Assembly: GCA_017999835.1 (NCBI GenBank)
Contig: JAGNLA010000002.1
Span: 124,001 to 188,000, forward strand
Length of the DNA stretch: 64,000 nucleotides
Direction of reading: 5' to 3'
Source: Caldisericia bacterium
Lineage (GTDB): Bacteria > Caldisericota > Caldisericia > JAAYUI01
Shown here: one piece after another, positions 26,390 through 35,152 of the stretch
Position numbering within the stretch: position 1 is the first letter of the stretch
How the letters are laid out: every line of letters begins with the position of its first letter
Translations under genes and position numbers: made by a program
Notes under the pieces: model-generated
Database searches by the model: none
Seen by the model: only the letters and a program-made list of their open reading frames with translations
Told to the model about the DNA's origin: nothing

Positions 26390-27417
26390 ACATAGAAATT
26401 AGGAAAGTTGACAAGGAAGAGTTGCTGGGTGAATATTTTGACGCATACTGCAAAATTGTCAGACTCCAACGAGCCCAGTTTGCTCCTGACAATCCACCAC
26501 CATCAAACGAGCGAATCCGAATTGGACTGGAGGAAGCGAGCGAGGACTGGCAGGTAATACGGTATATGGGATTTGCAGGAATAGATGCAATTGGATTGCT
26601 GGAATTTGGTTCTTTGAAACCTGAGTCACCCGATTATTCCAAAAACAAGGAGATTGGCTGGCTGGACATTTTTATTGTCGACTCACACCGAAGGCAAGGA
26701 ATAGGCACGAAATTTGCCAAGCAGGCAATCTTGACTTTGAAGGAGTTAGGAGTCACAAAAATAGATGCAGGTTCAGTTTCTCAAAATGGTCAGCGATTTT
26801 TGGAACAACTTGGGGCAACTCTTAAATCAAAGTTTTCTGACAGAAATCTTGATTTGAACACGATGAACTGGAGCATTGCCGATGACTGGCTTGAAATCAG
26901 GAACAAGCTGCCAGATAAATGGTCAATTGAGTTTCATGTCGAGATTTCTGACAATTTCATCGAACAGGTAATTGATGTAAGTCATGACATTGTCTGTGAG
27001 TTAAGGGCAATGAGTAGTTACGAGTTTGTATCAACACGCGAGTCAGAAATTAAGGACTGGAAAGAATTTGCCAGATGGGTTGAAAAGACTGGCGAAAAAT
27101 ATTCATGTTTCCTCATAAAAGATGATTCCGGCAAAGTCGTTGGGTACACTGAAGGCGGTTTCCGCAATGACAACCCAGCTCAGTTCCAACAATATGTCAC
27201 TGGCGTAACAAAATCCAAAAGAGGTTTGGGACTTGGAAAACTACTCAAGGCGTTGATGCTTGATTATATCAGACGAGAACACCCCGAAGTCCAAAAAATC
27301 TCAACCGGCAGCAACGATTTGAACGACCCAATGCATGGCATCAATAACATCCTTGGCTTCACACCCGGTGTTACCCGTTCAAACTACCGCATCTTAGTTG
27401 AAGAAACCATGAAATAA
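26386..27417 (+). CDS. Double GNAT-domain acetyltransferase, array copy 3
   Basis: 343 residues, starting inside the stop of copy 2. First loop HRRQGIGTKFAKQ, second loop KRGLGLGKLLKALML, then GSNDLNDPMHGINNILGF. It shares MNIEIRKVDKEELLGE with copy 2, so these two are probably the most recent duplicates. Copy 4 follows 10 nt later. Confidence 0.85.
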   Translation: MNIEIRKVDKEELLGEYFDAYCKIVRLQRAQFAPDNPPPSNERIRIGLEEASEDWQVIRYMGFAGIDAIGLLEFGSLKPESPDYSKNKEIGWLDIFIVDSHRRQGIGTKFAKQAILTLKELGVTKIDAGSVSQNGQRFLEQLGATLKSKFSDRNLDLNTMNWSIADDWLEIRNKLPDKWSIEFHVEISDNFIEQVIDVSHDIVCELRAMSSYEFVSTRESEIKDWKEFARWVEKTGEKYSCFLIKDDSGKVVGYTEGGFRNDNPAQFQQYVTGVTKSKRGLGLGKLLKALMLDYIRREHPEVQKISTGSNDLNDPMHGINNILGFTPGVTRSNYRILVEETMK

Positions 27418-27427
27418 TGGAGTAAAG

Positions 27428-28426
27428 ATGAGTCAGGGAATTTCAATCAGACAAATTGAAAAACATGACCTGCTTGGTGAAAGCCTCAAGGCGTTTCTTG
27501 CATTCTTCAAAACCATGAACCTTGAAACATATCCAGAAGAAAAACCCTGGAGCGACAACCAGATAACCGACATCATAAAACAGAGCAGTGACAAGATGTT
27601 TCGGGTGTGCGCTCTTGATGGCGACAAGATGGTTGCCTATTCATCGCTTGACTGGAGCTTGTGCAAGCCTGGATTTGGCAGGAGTTTCATTAACGTCCTG
27701 CCAGATTACAGAAGACAAGGTCTTGGCTCAGATATTTTTAGCCAGGTTCTCGGCCATACCCGAAACATCGGTCTTTCAAAACTGATATGCCAGACACATC
27801 ATCAGTCCGGCGAGGAGTTCATGACCAGCCGGGGTGGAAAGATTGTTGCCAAAGAGTCCACCCGGACGCTTTTGATGACCAGTGTCGACTGGAGCCTTGT
27901 CGACAACTGGATTGCCATAGGGAAAATCCGCAATCCATCGCTGAAACTTATCTTTTCAAGGCATGTTGACGACTCGATGATCCCAGGTTTGGCAACAGTC
28001 TCGCTTGAGATTGAAAGGGATTTGATGTCTCTAAATGCAAATCAAATAGACATTTCTTACGAGTTTGAGGTTGAGGAATGGAAACGAAGGCAAGCTGAAG
28101 CGACAAGCCCAAACCAGTCAAGAATATTTCTATTTGTCCATGACGGCTGTGGCGAGATTGTCGGATACTCCAACGTTTCCATTCAAAACAGCGACCCCAC
28201 CTTTGCCAGACAAGGCATGACCGCTGTCAAAAAGGATTGCCGCGGTGCAGGCATAGGAAAGCTCCTCAAGGCAGCCATGCTTCGATTCATCAAGGATAAT
28301 CATCCTGAAATTGTAAAGGTTTCCACAGGCAACAACGACTTGAACGCGCCAATCGTTGCCATCAACGAAAAGCTTGGTTTTACCAAAGGAGTTTGCTGGA
28401 CAAACTTTGAACTTGAAGTAAGTTAA
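27428..28426 (+). CDS. Double GNAT-domain acetyltransferase, array copy 4
   Basis: 332 residues, GGAGTAAAG just before the ATG. First loop YRRQGLGSDIFSQ, second loop CRGAGIGKLLKAAML, then TGNNDLNAPIVAINEKLGF. Its C-terminal half resembles copy 1 more than copies 2 and 3. Last of the array; a secreted protein gene follows on the same strand. Confidence 0.85.
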   Translation: MSQGISIRQIEKHDLLGESLKAFLAFFKTMNLETYPEEKPWSDNQITDIIKQSSDKMFRVCALDGDKMVAYSSLDWSLCKPGFGRSFINVLPDYRRQGLGSDIFSQVLGHTRNIGLSKLICQTHHQSGEEFMTSRGGKIVAKESTRTLLMTSVDWSLVDNWIAIGKIRNPSLKLIFSRHVDDSMIPGLATVSLEIERDLMSLNANQIDISYEFEVEEWKRRQAEATSPNQSRIFLFVHDGCGEIVGYSNVSIQNSDPTFARQGMTAVKKDCRGAGIGKLLKAAMLRFIKDNHPEIVKVSTGNNDLNAPIVAINEKLGFTKGVCWTNFELEVS

Positions 28427-28491
28427 TAAGTGAACCTGAACCCTGCCAAGGCTTGTATTCCTTTCAGGATTGGTTGTTTGCCTGGAGGAAT

Positions 28492-30792
28492 ATGAAAAAG
28501 TTTATTATCACATTGGTTTTGGGGTTGGTAATGCTTTCGTCAAGTGTTGGCATCAGAACAGATTCGAGCGTCCAGCTGAGCCCTTTAATAAAAACAAACC
28601 CTTTAAAAACCAGTTTTAATCACTATATACTAGTCAAAGATGGTGACTGCGACACCTTTTCAACACTGAAAAGGCCAAATTCTTTTCCTCTAAACTCTCG
28701 AATCATCGACACCGATTTCAACATACTCAAACAAACACCATATCTTGACGGGTTGTATTTCTTTGACGGACAAAACTTTGCGGAAAGGTTTTATTTTCCA
28801 ACCTTCTCAGCACCAAGTTCGCCATCATCGCTTTTGACCGTTGATGGGCAACATTACTATATCCCGGGAGGCTGGGACACCTATCCTTTGGAAAACATCT
28901 GCTCATACCGTTCGGGCAAAAAGGTTGAGTTTTGCAGGCTTGACACTGGAGAGATGTTTGCAACGTTTGACTTTGCCGAGACAAAAAACCCACCGTATCT
29001 TCTGGAAAACGGGAAGCTTGCCGTTATGTTTGACAAAACAAACATCAAGCTGCTTGACCTGACAAACCAAAAGGTGCTGTACCAAACAAAATCCATTCAA
29101 AACTGGGATGCTGGCAACGGTGTCTTTGCTACGTCAAGTGCGATTTTCAACTACCGAACAGGTGAAAGCTTTGATTTGTCCAATCTGGGTCTGGACATTA
29201 TATTTACACATATCCTGATAAAGAAGGATTATGTCGAGTTCTATGTTGACGTTGACCGCAACTCGAAAATGTCTGACAACCCAAGGATTGTTCGGGTTGG
29301 TTTTGATGGCAGGATAATTGAGACGATCCAGATGTCGTTTTTGCAAAAAGGCCAGGATTTCAGAATTCTTCAGTCAAAAGGCGACATAGTTCTTGTAAAT
29401 CTTTGGAAATTACAATACGGGACAGAAGCTTCAATTTCAGCCTACAGTCTGTCAACAGGCCAGATGTTGTGGGAGCAGGCTTTTGGCAATAATCTTGATA
29501 CATACGACGAAGTGTTCATTTCAAACGAGAAAGAACCGAAAGTGATTCTCCATGTTTGCCACCAGCTGGTCAAACTGGATTTAAATTCTGGAAATATCGA
29601 AAAAAGCATTAATTGGATTTACCAGCAAGTTTACGATCCAAGGCTTGCTTTTATCAAAGGCGATCTTGTTTATGCAATGCAGGAGAGCACCAACTGTGTA
29701 TTTGACAAGTATTCAATTGAAAAGATGGATTCACAGGGCAACAAGGCTCCTGTAGAAATCCCTTTCCAAGTGCACGAGGCACTCATCGATTCCTTTGAAG
29801 ACAAAGTTTATCTGGTAAGCAGAAAAATGATGGCTGACATGTCAGCTCTGATTGTTGACACTGCCATCATTGACCCCAAAACAGGAGTTGCCACAAAAAG
29901 CATTTCGTTTGTGGCAGAGGGAGTTGATGCCAAAGCAGTTACTCTGGATGGAAAATTCCTTTTTGTTTTTGGAGCGATAAAACAAACGGTTTATGACCTT
30001 TCAACCGGAAAAAAGGCAGTACTCGACGATACAAAATCAAGTCCTTGCGGCAGCATAAGCAGCAAGGTGGCAGGGGACAAGATTTATGTCCTTGCAAACT
30101 TTGCAGACAAAAAAGATGTTTTGACGGTGTTCGACACAAATCTTGTCCAGCTGTCAAAAACCTGGGGGCTGGGAGATGCTGCAAAAATACTTTTTGCCAA
30201 CGACAAGTATGTGATTTTTGGCAAGAGTAGTCCCGAAGGCATGGTGGTTTCAGACTGCAACGGCAACTGGTGGGACTCAAGCAGCTCATGCGTCATGCTT
30301 GACGGCGATTTCGCTGTCATCAAGAAGAACGGAACTGCAAACGACTTTTTCAGGTTGAACCTTGAAACCAGGCAGGTTGAAGTCCTCGGTCAAAAGAACG
30401 TTTGGTCGTATCCGATCACCACATCTTTAGGTAACACCTTTTTTGGTGGACGCAACACCTATGACAGGGACTTAAACTGGCTCCAGACCGACATGTACAT
30501 CTCCAGAATTTTCCCGTCAACTGACAAGATTTATGCACAACCATCATACTTTTTCGGCTCGGTTGTGGAGTTGAAACCTGCGCCATGCTATACCCTAAAA
30601 AGAGTTAGCAACAACTCATTTACAATTCAGAACAGCCGTGGCGATGAGCTTGCAGACAGCCTTTATGGCTGCGCCTATGCTTTTACCACCCCAAACAACA
30701 CCATCGACCGACCAACAAAACTTGAGGGAGTGCAAAGATTTGAAAACCTCAAACCAGAGCAGTCGGCAACCTTGAAGTTTGATCTTGGTTAA
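28492..30792 (+). CDS. Secreted propeller-like protein, ended early by an in-frame UAA
   Basis: 766 residues to the stop, from ATG 28492, which gives a normal signal peptide (MKKFIITLVL to SSVG); a GGAGGA lies close before it. The body has repeated strands with GEMFATFDF, GQMLWEQAF and TGKKAVLDD motifs, similar to PQQ or quinoprotein-like propellers, so a beta-propeller is likely. The UAA at 30790-30792 is followed in the same frame by 52 more sense codons of coding character ending at 30951. Either the gene has a nonsense mutation close to its end or the base is wrong. Ligand unknown. Confidence 0.75.
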   Translation: MKKFIITLVLGLVMLSSSVGIRTDSSVQLSPLIKTNPLKTSFNHYILVKDGDCDTFSTLKRPNSFPLNSRIIDTDFNILKQTPYLDGLYFFDGQNFAERFYFPTFSAPSSPSSLLTVDGQHYYIPGGWDTYPLENICSYRSGKKVEFCRLDTGEMFATFDFAETKNPPYLLENGKLAVMFDKTNIKLLDLTNQKVLYQTKSIQNWDAGNGVFATSSAIFNYRTGESFDLSNLGLDIIFTHILIKKDYVEFYVDVDRNSKMSDNPRIVRVGFDGRIIETIQMSFLQKGQDFRILQSKGDIVLVNLWKLQYGTEASISAYSLSTGQMLWEQAFGNNLDTYDEVFISNEKEPKVILHVCHQLVKLDLNSGNIEKSINWIYQQVYDPRLAFIKGDLVYAMQESTNCVFDKYSIEKMDSQGNKAPVEIPFQVHEALIDSFEDKVYLVSRKMMADMSALIVDTAIIDPKTGVATKSISFVAEGVDAKAVTLDGKFLFVFGAIKQTVYDLSTGKKAVLDDTKSSPCGSISSKVAGDKIYVLANFADKKDVLTVFDTNLVQLSKTWGLGDAAKILFANDKYVIFGKSSPEGMVVSDCNGNWWDSSSSCVMLDGDFAVIKKNGTANDFFRLNLETRQVEVLGQKNVWSYPITTSLGNTFFGGRNTYDRDLNWLQTDMYISRIFPSTDKIYAQPSYFFGSVVELKPAPCYTLKRVSNNSFTIQNSRGDELADSLYGCAYAFTTPNNTIDRPTKLEGVQRFENLKPEQSATLKFDLG

Positions 30793-30951
30793 GTAGACGA
30801 AACCGCGCCTGTCCATCTTGCTGTGTTTTCAAACGGTTTTTACGATAAAAAGAACACCAACCCTGAGAAAAACAAATATGCCTATGTCGGTACCTATCTT
30901 AGCGATGAAAACCCAATGTTGATCTACATTGGCAGCTGGATAACAAAATAA
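30793..30951 (+). other. In-frame continuation of the propeller-like gene after UAA
   Basis: 52 sense codons in the same frame (VDETAPVHLAVFSNGFYD at the start, IYIGSWITK at the end) before a second stop at 30949-30951. Base use matches the gene upstream. It completes what looks like a C-terminal beta domain. Confidence 0.65.
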
Positions 30952-31064
30952 AGATAATACTTATTTAATAATTTTTATTAACTGATTTTTATAAAGTTGT
31001 GATTATTACATAAATAATTGGTATTTCAACTCCTTTTTCATTACAATCAGGTTACATCACGTTC

Positions 31065-31093
31065 TTGAACATTTCACTGCATGCATTTATCCT
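31065..31093 (+). promoter_or_regulatory. Possible promoter of cbiMNQO
   Basis: TTGAAC (31065-31070), 17-bp spacer, TATCCT (31088-31093). The leader holds a TTTCAC / GTGAAA inverted pair but no cobalamin-riboswitch B12 box that I can find. Confidence 0.35.
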
Positions 31094-31126
31094 CACCACC
31101 TGTGAAATCATTATGGAGGTTTATTC

Positions 31127-31771
31127 ATGCACATACCTGATGGATTTCTTTCTGTACCGACAAGCGCCACGTTAATTGGCGTATCGGGTGCCTCTTTGGG
31201 TTTTTCAATCTGGAAAACCACTAAAGAGCTTGTTGAGAAGCAGGTTCCCCTGCTTGCAGTTACGGCTGCGTTTATCTTTGCAGCCCAGATGCTCAATTTC
31301 CCTGTTGCAGTTGGCACGTCAGGCCATTTCTTGGGCGCGATGCTTGCTGCCGTTTTGCTTGGTCCCTATGCCTCATTTATTGTCATCTCTATTGTTCTGG
31401 TTCTTCAGGCGCTGATATTCAAAGACGGCGGCCTGCTGGCAATGGGTGCCAACATCTTCAACATGGCGTTCATGGGCGGACTCGTCTGTTCGTGGATTTT
31501 TGCCGGATTGAAGAAAATCCTCCCAAAAAACAAGAGTGTTTTCCTTGTTCTTGTTGGCGTGGTTTCATGGCTGTCTGTGGTGTTAGCATCGTTTGCATGC
31601 TCAACCGAACTGGCAATCTCTGGCACATTCCAGTTTGTGCCGGTCACCTGGTCGATGTTTATTGTTCACGCCATTATTGGATGCGGTGAGGCAATAATAA
31701 CAGTTGCCGTTATTTCACTGATTCTTGGCGTCCGTCCAGACCTTGTGGCCATGTGGGATGGTGGTAAATGA
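31127..31771 (+). CDS. cbiM: Cobalt/nickel ECF transporter S component CbiM
   Basis: 214 residues beginning MHIPDG, the N-terminal metal-binding motif of CbiM, with Met1 and His2 used for Co/Ni binding, and GTSGHFLGA carrying the further conserved His. About six to seven membrane segments. GGAGG lies 7 nt before the ATG. It captures cobalt or nickel for the ECF module encoded by the next three genes; all four overlap by ATGA or TTGA, so they form one unit. Confidence 0.93.
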   Translation: MHIPDGFLSVPTSATLIGVSGASLGFSIWKTTKELVEKQVPLLAVTAAFIFAAQMLNFPVAVGTSGHFLGAMLAAVLLGPYASFIVISIVLVLQALIFKDGGLLAMGANIFNMAFMGGLVCSWIFAGLKKILPKNKSVFLVLVGVVSWLSVVLASFACSTELAISGTFQFVPVTWSMFIVHAIIGCGEAIITVAVISLILGVRPDLVAMWDGGK

Positions 31772-32064
31772 ACAAAAAAAACCTGCTGTTTGTTATCATC
31801 GGTTTGGTTGTAGCCGTGGCTCTTGCCATTTTCATCTCGCCTTTCGCCTCACCCGATCCAGACGGATTGGAGAGGGTTGCCGAGGACAAGGGTTTCATTG
31901 ACAAAGCTCAAGACACCTGGACAAGCGCCCCGCTTCCGGATTACACTGTACCTGGAATCGGCAACGAAAGCCTGTCTACAGCCCTGGCCGGTGCCATTGG
32001 CACGGTTGTGGTTTTCGGCGTTGGACTTGGCGTAGCGTTTGTTTTAAAGAAAAGAGCTGTTTGA
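31768..32064 (+). CDS. cbiN: CbiN-type accessory subunit (PDGLE domain)
   Basis: 98 residues with membrane segments at about 6-24 and 70-92 and the signature SPDPDGLERVA between them (PDGLE domain). Known CbiN/NikN-type subunits are needed with CbiM for metal uptake. Starts in the cbiM stop and ends in the cbiQ start. Confidence 0.9.
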   Translation: MNKKNLLFVIIGLVVAVALAIFISPFASPDPDGLERVAEDKGFIDKAQDTWTSAPLPDYTVPGIGNESLSTALAGAIGTVVVFGVGLGVAFVLKKRAV

Positions 32065-32825
32065 GACACGATTTTTTTGATTCGCACTGCCACCACGAGA
32101 GCGTTCTTGGGACTTTAGATCCCAGAGTGAAGCTTGTTGCCACACTTGCTTTCGTGGTGGCAATCACCATCATCCCACCCAATGCCTACTTTGCCTATCT
32201 TGTTTTTTTTGTTGCCGCAATAATTATGTCCATTGTTAGCAAAGTAAGACCAAACCACTATCTTCAATCGCTTCTGGTTATTACCCCACTGATTGCCACT
32301 TTGGCGCTTGCCGTACCCTTCATGAATCCGCGGCCTGGGGATGGCTTGTCTCTTGGCAATGACCTGAGCATAAACTCTTACAAACTGATAATGTTGTTCA
32401 GTCTGGTATCAAAGACTGTATTATCCTATCTTTTTTCACTTATTCTATTGTTTTCCACAAGCTTTGGCAGCCTGATGGAAGCGTTTGAAAAACTCGGAGT
32501 ACCAAAACTTTTTGTCATGATAGCCAATTTTGCCTACCGCTATCAGTTCATCATTGTTGATGAAACCGAAAGACTTGTACGATCCAGAAACTCAAGGCTG
32601 TGGCAGCCACGTTTCATAACCCAGGCCAAAACCATTGGCTACATGGTTGGCACACTTTTTTTGCGATCCTATGAACGCTCGGAGAGGGTTTACATGGCCA
32701 TGTCCTCGCGTGGATTTACAGGCAAATTCGTTTCTCACACTGAGATGAAACTCAAGCCTGCCGATTGGGTTTATTCCTTGCTTTGTGCGGGGACAATCGC
32801 AGCAGTCTGGATTTGGTTGATATGA
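32061..32825 (+). CDS. cbiQ: ECF transporter T component CbiQ
   Basis: 254 residues, TTG start overlapping the cbiN TGA. Several membrane segments between 25 and 150, and the coupling helices with the RSRNSRLW and ERVYMAMSSRGF motifs, which contact the ATPase. Energises CbiM together with CbiO. Confidence 0.92.
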   Translation: MRHDFFDSHCHHESVLGTLDPRVKLVATLAFVVAITIIPPNAYFAYLVFFVAAIIMSIVSKVRPNHYLQSLLVITPLIATLALAVPFMNPRPGDGLSLGNDLSINSYKLIMLFSLVSKTVLSYLFSLILLFSTSFGSLMEAFEKLGVPKLFVMIANFAYRYQFIIVDETERLVRSRNSRLWQPRFITQAKTIGYMVGTLFLRSYERSERVYMAMSSRGFTGKFVSHTEMKLKPADWVYSLLCAGTIAAVWIWLI

Positions 32826-33523
32826 AAATATTGGAGATTGAAAACCTCAGCTATTCCTACCCAGATGGCACAAAAGCCATTGATAACATCAGCTTTTCGA
32901 TGGATGAAGGACAAAAGATGGCAGTGCTTGGCGCAAATGGTGCTGGCAAATCCACACTTATGCTCCACCTCAACGGCATCCTGGAAGGAAAAGGCAGAAT
33001 TTCTGTCTGCGGACTCGAGCTTGGCAAGAAAAATACCAGGCAAATAAGGCAAAAGGTCGGTCTGGTGTTTCAAAACCCTGACGATCAGTTATTCTGCCCA
33101 ACCGTTTTCGACGACGTTGCCTTTGGCCCTCAGAACATGGGATTACCCAAGGAAGAGATCCAAAAGAGAGTGACGGCAGCGCTTGCCAGAGTCGGTCTTA
33201 CCGGTTTTGAAAAGCGCAGTCCTTTCCATCTCTCCACAGGCGAAAAGAAACGTGTTTCGCTTGCAACAGTGCTTTCCATGGATTCAGAACTGATAGTGCT
33301 TGACGAACCAACATCAAACCTCGACCCAAAGGGAAGACGTGAAATAATCGAACTTCTGGCAACACTGGGCAAATCCATGATTATCGTCACCCATGACTTT
33401 GACATGGCAAGCAGACTATGTCCAAGAAGCATCGTGCTTTCAAAGGGCCGCTTGGTTGCTGACGGGGAAACAGCAAAAATAATATCAGACGAAACCTTGC
33501 TCAAAAATAACGGATTGTACTAA
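32822..33523 (+). CDS. cbiO: ECF transporter ATPase CbiO
   Basis: 233 residues from ATG 32822, which overlaps the cbiQ TGA. Walker A GANGAGKS, Q-loop VFQNPDDQLF, ABC signature LSTGEKKRVS, Walker B LIVLDEPTSNLD and switch His in TVTHDFD-like IIVTHDFD are all present. Only one ATPase gene is present, so it is expected to form a homodimer. Last gene of the cobalt/nickel transporter unit. Confidence 0.94.
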   Translation: MKILEIENLSYSYPDGTKAIDNISFSMDEGQKMAVLGANGAGKSTLMLHLNGILEGKGRISVCGLELGKKNTRQIRQKVGLVFQNPDDQLFCPTVFDDVAFGPQNMGLPKEEIQKRVTAALARVGLTGFEKRSPFHLSTGEKKRVSLATVLSMDSELIVLDEPTSNLDPKGRREIIELLATLGKSMIIVTHDFDMASRLCPRSIVLSKGRLVADGETAKIISDETLLKNNGLY

Positions 33524-33583
33524 CAAAAACATTTCTGGTTAAAACGGTTCCAAATGGGTGTAGGGCATAAAGGAGGTTCTTGC

Positions 33584-34102
33584 ATGAAAAGGTTTGCATT
33601 GGTGTTTTTGTGTCTGGTACTTGTCTGCTTGGGGTTTGTTTCCTGTGGGAAAAAAGTCGAGATGAAGGAAAGCAAAACCTATCATTTCGAAGGTTACGAC
33701 CTTAGCTTTTCTGTGCCAAAGGGGTGGAAAGTTGAGCAGGCAACTGAGGATTTTGAAAAAGGACCAGTAAATTTCCTTTACATCAGAGGCATCACTTACA
33801 AGGATGATGTTTCGTACGAAGACATTGCGTTCTACATTTCTAGACCGAAAGACTCCATCAACAATCGCATTGAAGATTTGGACGAAAGCAAATGCAATAA
33901 ATATGGTAATTACTACATTTACGTTCCAATCTACAACCCAACTGAGCAACCAGCAGGAGGTTTGTATATAGAAAAGAACTTATCCTTTGGGCTGTGGCTC
34001 TACAATGTACCCATGATGAAAATTACCCCAGAACTTGAAGCCATCTTTAACTCGTTCAGAATAGAAAAGACAGGATCAAACTTACCAGGCAAAGACATTT
34101 GA
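33584..34102 (+). CDS. Small lipoprotein, unknown function
   Basis: 172 residues from ATG 33584 (AAGGAGG 7 nt upstream). A lipoprotein signal ends in GFVSCGKK. The mature part opens with a YDLSFSVPKGW strand pair typical of PsbP/Mog1-like or stress lipoprotein folds, but no family is certain. It lies 60 nt after cbiO and faces the archease gene, whose stop is 4 nt from its own. Confidence 0.75.
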   Translation: MKRFALVFLCLVLVCLGFVSCGKKVEMKESKTYHFEGYDLSFSVPKGWKVEQATEDFEKGPVNFLYIRGITYKDDVSYEDIAFYISRPKDSINNRIEDLDESKCNKYGNYYIYVPIYNPTEQPAGGLYIEKNLSFGLWLYNVPMMKITPELEAIFNSFRIEKTGSNLPGKDI

Positions 34103-34105
34103 CAT

Positions 34106-34507
34106 TCAGTCGTCAAAAACAATCGTTGCCGTCAGAAAATTCTCGAGACTCTCAATCGAAAGGTTGTGATAGGTGGCAGCCTTCACGCAGTGGCGGATGT
34201 CTTCCCTGCTTGTGCTGCCAGCAACCTCTGCCTCAAGGTGGTAGTTGTCAATTTCAAGTTTGGCTGTGACTGGCAAAAAATATTCTGTATCAAACAAAAA
34301 TATGAGCCTGTTGCAAAACCTGACCAGAAGGCTCTCCAGGTCTTGGGCTTCGACTGAAAAACATTGAACCGTGCTTGCTTTTATCGTTTTGTCGCCGATC
34401 AGCAAAAATCTGTAGCCGTCTAGCGCCGACTGGAACAACTCCGACAAATCCTTGCCCCAAACCTTCACAGCCAGGTCTGCTGTGTGCGGGACAATTTCAT
34501 ACCCCAT
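34106..34507 (-). CDS. Archease
   Basis: 133 residues from ATG 34507. The N-terminus YEIVPHTADLAVKVWG is the archease signature (H-T-A-D), and the protein ends in ATIVFDD with the conserved terminal Asp pair. Archease activates the RNA ligase RtcB by helping guanylylation. No rtcB is in this window. The ATG overlaps the TGA of the Cys-rich gene upstream (TGATG). Confidence 0.88.
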   Translation of the reverse strand: MGYEIVPHTADLAVKVWGKDLSELFQSALDGYRFLLIGDKTIKASTVQCFSVEAQDLESLLVRFCNRLIFLFDTEYFLPVTAKLEIDNYHLEAEVAGSTSREDIRHCVKAATYHNLSIESLENFLTATIVFDD

Positions 34508-35076
34508 CAGTCTAGATGGACAACAAAAGCGCAGGGCGCGCTGCCGGAGCAGGCAGAGCCGATTATTTCGCCAGAAAGCGGTTTTCTTTTGAGGGCGACC
34601 TCCATGAGTCTGAGCACGTGACCTTTGCAGCAATGGCAGTAGGTTTGCGAGACCATGCGACCGGAAAACTTCGGGCTGCACACGCACCCTCCGTTTCCAA
34701 AGTTCACTTTTACCCTGTTGCCCTCAAGTTCAGCTCTGTAGCCAAATATCTTGCTTTTATCGATTTCTTTTATGGTTTCAGCCAGAGAGAGGTTCATCTT
34801 GGCAATGTTTTTCATGGTTTCAAGCCTCTTGCCTCCGGTGCAGCAGGCGCAGCCTTCGCGAACCTTGAACCTTATTTCTTCAGGCAGGAGCGCGTCCATC
34901 CTGTCCATCGCCTCGGCAAGCCAGAGTGCCTTGACCTTTGGGTTCAAAGTGTTGAGAACTTTGTCCCCACCTTCCATTATCTTCTCCCTTATTTCAGGAG
35001 CTACTCCCACTTTTGCCAGGTTTTCATCCAAAACCCTGACCCTACCAAAAATTGTCTTTTCCAGCTTCTTCTCCAT
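34507..35076 (-). CDS. Cysteine-rich protein with V4R-like C-terminus, unknown function
   Basis: 189 residues. Cys clusters at GCACCTGG, GGCVCSP, YCHCCKG and SACSGSAPC suggest metal or Fe-S binding. The last 50 residues (CCKGHVLRLMEVAL to CAFVVHL) resemble the end of 4-vinyl-reductase-like (V4R) domains. I do not recognise a named family with certainty. SD is weak. Its stop overlaps archease, so the two are coupled. Confidence 0.75.
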   Translation of the reverse strand: MEKKLEKTIFGRVRVLDENLAKVGVAPEIREKIMEGGDKVLNTLNPKVKALWLAEAMDRMDALLPEEIRFKVREGCACCTGGKRLETMKNIAKMNLSLAETIKEIDKSKIFGYRAELEGNRVKVNFGNGGCVCSPKFSGRMVSQTYCHCCKGHVLRLMEVALKRKPLSGEIIGSACSGSAPCAFVVHLD

Positions 35077-35116
35077 AGGTCAATGATAGCTTTGTAAGAA
35101 AAAAAATCAAAGACGT

Positions 35117-35145
35117 TTGAAAACGTAGTCGACAACAGATATCAT
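35117..35145 (+). promoter_or_regulatory. Leaderless-type promoter of the membrane methyltransferase gene
   Basis: TTGAAA (35117-35122), 17-bp spacer, TATCAT (35140-35145), then 7 nt to ATG 35153. There is no SD, so transcription would start at or next to the ATG. Confidence 0.5.
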
Positions 35146-35152
35146 ATCTTGA

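Noticed and set aside
30970-31126. Possible cobalamin or NiCo riboswitch before cbiM
   Set aside because: No B12 box or multi-stem arrangement; only a short TTTCAC / GTGAAA pair is visible.
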